NCBI GenBank assembly: GCA_016710685.1
Contig: JADJVC010000006.1
Location: 496,001 to 560,000, forward strand
Length of the DNA: 64,000 nucleotides
Direction: 5' to 3'
DNA from: Flavobacteriales bacterium
Lineage (GTDB): Bacteria; Bacteroidota; Bacteroidia; Flavobacteriales_F; PHOS-HE28
Part shown: one piece after another, positions 63,123-64,000 of the stretch
Position numbering within the stretch: position 1 is the first letter of the stretch
Layout of the letters: every line of letters begins with the position of its first letter
The notes under the pieces: model-generated
What the model saw: the letters and a program-made list of their open reading frames with translations, nothing else
Told to the model about the DNA's origin: nothing
Database searches by the model: none
Made by a program: the position numbers and the translations under genes

Positions 63123-63181
63123 GAAGCACGCGCTCGCGTTTTTCGCGAGTGCGTGCGGATCCTAACCCGCCTCTGGCGGGC
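63123..63181. other. Two adjacent hairpins between the convergent genes
   Basis: First, GCACGCGCTCGCG/CGCGAGTGCGTGC around TTTTT with one mismatch. Then CCCGCC/GGCGGG around TCT at 63167-63181. They may terminate the minus-strand gene at 63204, although no clear U-run follows. Confidence 0.45.
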
Positions 63182-63203
63182 TCCCGGACATCTGGACTCA
63201 CTT

Positions 63204-64000
63204 TCACCGAGCGTCCAACAATGTTTTTGCCTGCACCGCGTAGAAGCCGCCGCCTTCGGCGATGCGCTTCAATGCGGGCTGCGCTGCTTCCCAACCGTCC
63301 TGCTTGTCCGTGGCGAGTGCTTCGTACCACACCGCTTCTTCTACAAAGCTGTCCACATCGTTCAAGGCCGCACCATGCAGCAACTGCATCGCTCGCGGAT
63401 AAAGGCCCAGCCGGTAGCAGGCCAGCCCGGCATAGAACTGCGCGTTCACATCGGCGGGATACTGGCCCAGCAGGAAGTATAAATCGTCCAAGGCAATGCG
63501 GTCGTCGCCTGCTGCAAGTGCGCCCAATGCGCCGTTCATGAAATCCAAATAGGCTTGGGAAGCAGGGGCGGCTGGTGCGGTTTTGCCTTTTGCGCCGCCC
63601 ACATCCGCCGGTACGCCGGGTGATGGAAGCACGGGAAAATTCATGCCGTAGAGCTCCTTCGGGTGAACCACTTTCATGTCGTGCAGAAACGCCAGTTGTC
63701 TGGAAGGCCGTGTGCTATGGGACTTTCGTGGATCGGAAGGCATGGGGTCGTGTTTCACGGTGACCGGCTGTGGTGCGATGCGCTCCACGGTTTCCCGTTT
63801 CACCGCGTCTCGGCTGGATTCCGGCGCGTCGAATCGCTCAGGCGTTGCGCGAGGCGCTGATCTTTGCGGGCTAACTGGCAAAGCGGCAATCTCCGCATGT
63901 ACCACTTGCAACGTGCTTTCCACGGCAGCGGGATCCACTTGCGGAAGGATGTTTTGTTGCACTGCAACCACTTGTTCCGGCGCGACAGGAGCTGAAATGT
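63204..64000 (-). CDS. TPR-like protein, 5' end outside window
   Basis: The frame remains open to the window end, so the true start lies beyond 64000; 255 residues are visible from the GTG at 63971. The first ~120 residues are low-complexity (Pro, Ala, Arg, Asp). From ~140 on, paired helices appear: AYLDFMNGALGALAAGDDRI, YFLLGQYPADVNAQFYAGLA, CYRLGLYPRAMQLLHGAALN and EEAVWYEALATDKQDGWEAA. This is a tetratricopeptide-like repeat set often seen at the C-terminus of Bacteroidota anti-sigma or scaffold proteins. The N-terminal part is needed to say more. Confidence 0.7.
   Translation of the reverse strand, partial: ISAPVAPEQVVAVQQNILPQVDPAAVESTLQVVHAEIAALPVSPQRSAPRATPERFDAPESSRDAVKRETVERIAPQPVTVKHDPMPSDPRKSHSTRPSRQLAFLHDMKVVHPKELYGMNFPVLPSPGVPADVGGAKGKTAPAAPASQAYLDFMNGALGALAAGDDRIALDDLYFLLGQYPADVNAQFYAGLACYRLGLYPRAMQLLHGAALNDVDSFVEEAVWYEALATDKQDGWEAAQPALKRIAEGGGFYAVQAKTLLDAR

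Overview
The window is chromosomal DNA of a member of the Bacteroidota, most likely a fairly GC-rich Flavobacteriales-like lineage. Evidence: gldA and a GldE-like gene, type IX secretion (T9SS) sorting domains of type A and type B, choice-of-anchor L surface proteins, a TonB-dependent receptor with an N-terminal carboxypeptidase-like domain, the purH-mreBCD-mrdA-rodA order, an LptC lipoprotein, and Bacteroidota-type -7 promoter elements (TAnnTTTG) in front of many genes. Several of these lie so close to the ATG that the mRNA would be leaderless. No rRNA, phage, IS element or CRISPR array was seen; one tRNA (Phe) is present.

Layout. 1-2069: end of a TolC-family gene, then tsaB. 2083-6897 (minus): DUF255 lipoprotein, YD-repeat-like secreted protein, ppa and an MFS transporter. 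6900-9499: small membrane protein, LEA14-like lipoprotein and M20 dipeptidase. 9658-16709: three tandem choice-of-anchor L proteins with type B T9SS tails; the first is frameshifted and its last 1.86 kb nearly equals that of the second. 16864-20310: gpmI, histidine kinase, HD protein, tRNA-Phe. 20394-26882: coaX, outer membrane protein, lptC, small membrane protein, a frameshifted GldE/CorC gene and a PpiD-type foldase. 27107-34278 (minus): cell-shape operon. 34458-43624: a phosphate region with phoB, a Na/Pi cotransporter, frameshifted phoR, a beta-helix lipoprotein and a TonB receptor. 43717-53523: LOG protein, T9SS protein, RhuM remnant, split mfd, DUF1697, mazG, dtd, acid phosphatase, rsgA, ogt. 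53634-59796: a broken gldA fragment, a giant VWA/SBBP adhesin gene with an internal stop, and intact gldA. 59786-64000: membrane protein, metK, rplU, rpmA with an added helix-hairpin-helix domain, and a truncated gene.

The most unusual signal is a set of heptanucleotide-periodic elements, often two inverted arms of 7-bp units, at about 8.04, 45.84, 48.34, 49.37, 51.66, 51.99 and 61.70 kb. One (58 nt) splits mfd with a frameshift and another is read in frame inside the RsgA GTPase domain. A second palindromic insert is also read through in mfd. They resemble the cyanobacterial short tandemly repeated sequences more than any mobile element I recognise.

A second theme is phosphate control. The Na/Pi-phoR, TonB receptor and lipoprotein intergenic regions each carry a TAAC-N7-(T/C)AAC site with an 11-nt period, a candidate Bacteroidota Pho box.

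A third theme is breakage. Single-base indels, four of the five at short homopolymers, occur in phoR, the GldE-like gene and three times in one surface protein, and one nonsense codon interrupts the adhesin. Some of these may be assembly errors and should be checked in reads before being called biology.
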